A stretch of DNA of 16,314 nucleotides from a bacterium. GTDB taxonomy: Bacteria > Dependentiae > Babeliae > Babeliales > UASB340. A program made the translations under genes and the position numbers. Positions 14,355 to 16,314 of this stretch are shown here, piece after piece. The notes beneath the pieces were generated by a model that worked only from the letters and a program-made list of their open reading frames with translations, ran no database searches and was not told the origin of the DNA. The stretch covers positions 1 to 16,314 of the forward strand of contig DAOVNS010000023.1 in NCBI GenBank assembly GCA_030630075.1, written 5' to 3'. Within the stretch, counting starts at the first letter, position 1, and every line of letters begins with the position of its first letter.

Positions 14355-14381
14355 ATTACCTTAATTTTATGGAAGGTTAAT
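14355..14381 (-). promoter_or_regulatory. hairpin sequestering the ruvB ribosome-binding site
   Basis: In the ruvB leader, minus-strand ATTA-CCTT (14381-14378 and 14376-14373, one bulged A between) pairs with AAGGTAAT (14362-14355) over a 10-nt loop. The 3' arm contains the AAGG SD, and the stem ends four nt before the ATG. Such a fold would lower translation unless opened. Confidence 0.45.
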
Positions 14382-14450
14382 TACTTATTATTAAATAGGA
14401 GGAGTTCTGAATAAGAAAACAATTAATTTAAACAACCACTCTTAAAACTC

Positions 14451-14576
14451 TTTGTCATCCTGAACTTGTTTCAGGATCTAAACGCTATGGCTTTAAAATT
14501 TTACGAGAATCTTATGTTGTTTACAACAGTTCGAATAAACAAATAATAGATCCTGAAACAAGTTCAGGATGACAAA
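14451..14576. repeat. 126-bp palindromic element with perfect 30-bp inverted arms (MITE-like)
   Basis: The arms 14451-14480 and 14547-14576 are exact reverse complements over 30 bp. Each arm is itself a palindrome, ATCCTGAA, five nt, TTCAGGAT, so it can fold alone or as one long cruciform. The 66-bp spacer holds a small hairpin, TGTTG (14515-14519) with CAACA (14524-14528). The arm core resembles the dispersed GTCATCCTGAACTTG-type intergenic repeats known from several bacterial genomes. No clear target-site duplication is seen. It encodes nothing. Confidence 0.8.
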
Positions 14577-14729
14577 AAAATCATAATTCTAATTTTTTCT
14601 CAAACATTTCTATTTCGCCAAATAAAAAAAATTATCTTTTCATACTCACTACCTTAATGTAAGTATATTCAAATAACCAGACATTTCCATGAAAATAGAA
14701 AATTCAAGCTTCCTTTTATTTTTATGATT
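14577..14729. other. AT-rich intergenic stretch without recognised features
   Basis: Between the palindromic element and the tRNA-Lys promoter I see no reading frame of more than about 13 codons with an SD, no hairpin with a U-tract and no repeat of note on either strand. Confidence 0.5.
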
Positions 14730-14738
14730 TGCTAAAAT
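14730..14738 (+). promoter_or_regulatory. extended -10 promoter of tRNA-Lys
   Basis: TGC followed by TAAAAT (14733-14738) matches the extended -10 form TGnTATAAT in five of six hexamer positions. It places the transcript start about 5 nt before the tRNA. The -35 at 17 nt spacing (TTCCTT, 14710-14715) is weak, as is common with extended -10 promoters. Confidence 0.5.
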
Positions 14739-14749
14739 GTGTCCATGTA

Positions 14750-14825
14750 GGGTTGCTAGCTCAATTGGTAGAGCAACAGACTCTTAATCTGCAGGTTCAG
14801 GGTTCGAGTCCCTGGCGACCCACCA
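14750..14825 (+). tRNA. tRNA-Lys (anticodon CTT)
   Basis: A 76-nt cloverleaf with genome-encoded CCA. The acceptor stem is GGGTTGC (14750-14756) with GCGACCC (14815-14821). The D-arm is GCTC/GAGC. The anticodon loop CTCTTAA at 14781-14787 has CTT at 14783-14785, reading AAG lysine codons. The T-arm contains GGTTCGAGTCC. The outermost anticodon-stem pair is an A-C mismatch. Confidence 0.97.
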
Positions 14826-14838
14826 TTAAACAAAAATC

Positions 14839-14869
14839 ATTAGTTTTTTCTAATTTCTTATTTTTTTTT
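14839..14869 (+). terminator. weak intrinsic terminator after tRNA-Lys
   Basis: ATTAG (14839-14843) pairs with CTAAT (14850-14854) over a U6 loop, followed by UUCUUA and a U9 run (14861-14869). The stem is only 5 AT-rich bp, but the U-run is long. Confidence 0.35.
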
Positions 14870-14937
14870 GCTCGTTCACAATATATTAAGTATTGTTGAA
14901 ATAGGTAATGAAAATTCAAAAATTTGCTCTATAAAAT

Positions 14938-15024
14938 GCAAGAGTGGCGAAATTGGTAGACGCACTGGCCTTAGGAGCCAGCCCTCGAAAGAGGATGGGG
15001 GTTCGAGTCCCCCCTCTTGCACCA
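14938..15024 (+). tRNA. tRNA-Leu (anticodon TAG)
   Basis: An 87-nt class II tRNA with encoded CCA. The acceptor stem GCAAGAG (14938-14944) pairs perfectly with CTCTTGC (15014-15020). The anticodon stem is CTGGC/GCCAG with loop CTTAGGA (14970-14976), giving TAG at 14972-14974, which reads CUA leucine codons. The long variable arm is CCTC-GAAA-GAGG. A T7 run follows the CCA directly. The gap to the tig start is 46 nt, so the two may share a transcript. Confidence 0.97.
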
Positions 15025-15070
15025 TTTTTTTATACCACTTTTTTTTATCACAAAAAAAGGAGAAAAACTA

Positions 15071-16314
15071 ATGACTGACAACAAAAGAAATTTCAAAAGT
15101 AGTCTAACTCTAAAAATCACACCCCAATCCTCTCATCTAACAAAAGCTGACATTTGCGTTCCGGCACAAGTTGCATCACACATTCACAAACAAATTTTAG
15201 AACTTTACAAAACAAACACTCATCTTCAAGGATTCAAAAAACAGGCCATTCCGCTTGACTACATCAAAGAAAATTATCAAAAAGAAATCGAATGGGAACT
15301 TAAAAACTTTTTATTCAAACACATGGTCCTCGATTTTTTGATGAACGAAATAATTGAACAAAAAATTTATTTAACAAACTATCCTAGACTTATAAGCATC
15401 GAGAAAAATAAAAATAAAGAACTAAATTTTATTTTTGATTTATCAATTGCCGATCCCCTAGAGCTCAAAGAATGGAAAAACTTTGTTTTTCGTCCACCAA
15501 AAAGAAAACGTTATAAAGATTTAGACAAACAAGTAACTTTATTCATTAAAAGAGAAGTTTCTTTATTTAAAAAAAATCCCCAACAGTCAGTCCAAGAAAA
15601 TGATTGGGTTTATTTTGAAGCAGATCCACTAGATAAAAAAAAGAATCCTCTTTTTGAAGATCACAAGAAAAGTTACTGGATAAGAATTAACAATAAATAC
15701 ATAACAAAACCATTTCATTCATTATTACTTGATAAAAAAATCGGTGACACGTTTATCACAAATACTCTTCCTATAAAAAATGAATTCTCAAGCGAAGAAG
15801 AAAAACATTCATGTAATTTTTCAATAACAATTAAGAACATCACAAAAGGTAAATATTTATCTTTAGACTACTTTAAAAATACTTTTAAATTAAAAAGCAA
15901 ACTAGACGTTCACACAAAATTAATCGAAGTTTTTTCTTACCGCAACGACATTTCTCAACGCAAATCAATTATCGAAGAACTATTTCATCTCTTGCTTTCA
16001 AAACATCGCTTCGAAGTTCCAAAACATTTTGTTATAAGGCGACAAGAAGATATCTTAAACACACTGCGCAAACATCCCGACTATCAAGTTTATAAAAATC
16101 AAACAGATTTTATGGATCAAATCGAAAGTCTTTCAGAAAAACAATTAAAAGAAGAAATACTTATCGACCAACTTGCGTACAGAGAAAACTTAAAAGTTGA
16201 TCACAAAGATATTCATAGTTACTTATATTTATTTAACAACAACAGGTTAAAAGAATTTATATATTTCAAACCAATACTTGAAAAAATCGAAGATTCAGAT
16301 ACAACTCTACAAAC
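15071..16314 (+). CDS. tig: divergent trigger factor, 3' end beyond the window
   Basis: The frame is open from ATG 15071 (SD AAAGGAG, 8 nt upstream) to the window edge, at least 414 codons, so the end is not seen. Trigger factor is the ribosome-bound chaperone of nascent chains. The N-terminal domain has the ICVPAQVASHIHKQI helix (28-42). Its ribosome-docking loop reads GFKKQAIP (54-61), where the family has GFRxGKxP: the FRK core is FKK and the GK pair is lost. Residues 178-230 (NDWVYFEAD to KIGDTF) align by pattern with the FKBP-like peptidyl-prolyl isomerase insert but lack its usual Gly-rich features. From 285 on come the C-terminal arm helices, with RFEVPKHFVIRRQEDIL (313-329) and LIDQLAYRENLKVDHKDI (364-381), typical trigger-factor blocks. 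Downstream clpP/clpX would be usual but is not visible. Confidence 0.8.
   Translation, partial: MTDNKRNFKSSLTLKITPQSSHLTKADICVPAQVASHIHKQILELYKTNTHLQGFKKQAIPLDYIKENYQKEIEWELKNFLFKHMVLDFLMNEIIEQKIYLTNYPRLISIEKNKNKELNFIFDLSIADPLELKEWKNFVFRPPKRKRYKDLDKQVTLFIKREVSLFKKNPQQSVQENDWVYFEADPLDKKKNPLFEDHKKSYWIRINNKYITKPFHSLLLDKKIGDTFITNTLPIKNEFSSEEEKHSCNFSITIKNITKGKYLSLDYFKNTFKLKSKLDVHTKLIEVFSYRNDISQRKSIIEELFHLLLSKHRFEVPKHFVIRRQEDILNTLRKHPDYQVYKNQTDFMDQIESLSEKQLKEEILIDQLAYRENLKVDHKDIHSYLYLFNNNRLKEFIYFKPILEKIEDSDTTLQ

Noticed and set aside
14397..14404. AGGAGGAG on the plus strand, a textbook SD
   Set aside because: No start codon follows within a useful distance and a TGA appears soon after, so it starts no gene. 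On the minus strand it is simply part of the ruvB leader.
14930..14937. TATAAAAT directly before tRNA-Leu as its -10 box
   Set aside because: It would start transcription inside the tRNA, so it cannot serve this gene.
14868..15071. Plus-strand ORF of 67 codons
   Set aside because: It runs straight through the tRNA-Leu gene and its product is a translation of the tRNA arms.
1..16314. CRISPR array, insertion sequence, prophage or toxin-antitoxin system
   Set aside because: No regularly spaced repeat-spacer units, transposase, integrase, phage structural or defence gene was found on either strand.

Overview
The window is strongly AT-rich bacterial chromosome, made of short housekeeping operons with tight or overlapping gene junctions, two tRNA genes and few intergenic gaps. 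Products recognisable from sequence are a Maf pyrophosphatase, DprA, GyrA, PgpA, PgsA, a GT9 and a truncated GT4 glycosyltransferase, YicC, YebC, a sodium:solute symporter, RuvB and a trigger factor. The base composition, the very divergent versions of normally conserved proteins (trigger factor, Maf, a secreted HAD-like protein without its acidic motifs) and the compact layout suggest a reduced, probably host-associated lineage. Candidatus Dependentiae (TM6) is my best guess from general gene style. No rRNA is present to prove it.

Layout. 1-1610 (+): a putative promoter, a roughly 200-nt structured leader ending at a Shine-Dalgarno (SD) sequence, a small unrecognised protein and a TauE/SafE-type permease. 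1591-6921 (-): the run gyrA - dprA - HAD-like - maf, with 28-nt, 3-nt and -4-nt junctions, probably one operon. 7082-8132 (-): pgsA - pgpA, two steps of phosphatidylglycerol synthesis, overlapping. 8139-8238 holds three 15-bp palindromic tandem repeats. 8239-8778 (+) is an N-terminal fragment of a GT4 glycosyltransferase that converges on 8790-11564 (-), the run yebC - yicC - GT9. 11629-12969 (-) is a sodium:solute symporter, and its 347-bp upstream gap is the most interesting part of the window. 13317-14351 (-) is ruvB. 14352-14749 contains a 126-bp palindromic repeat element. 14750-16314 (+) carries tRNA-Lys(CTT), tRNA-Leu(TAG) and the start of a divergent tig gene that runs off the window.

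Main candidate novelty: between ruvB and the symporter, on the minus strand, lies a near-consensus promoter (TTGACA, 17 nt, TATTTT), a strong SD, a 36-codon ORF with 6 His in its last 9 codons, and then up to three hairpins followed by U-tracts before the symporter start. This is the architecture of a leader-peptide attenuator. It suggests that a histidine signal may control the transporter, which would then be a candidate histidine or histidine-related importer. The alternative is a stand-alone His-tailed small protein gene. Second candidates are the structured leader at 50-250 and the SD-sequestering hairpin before ruvB.
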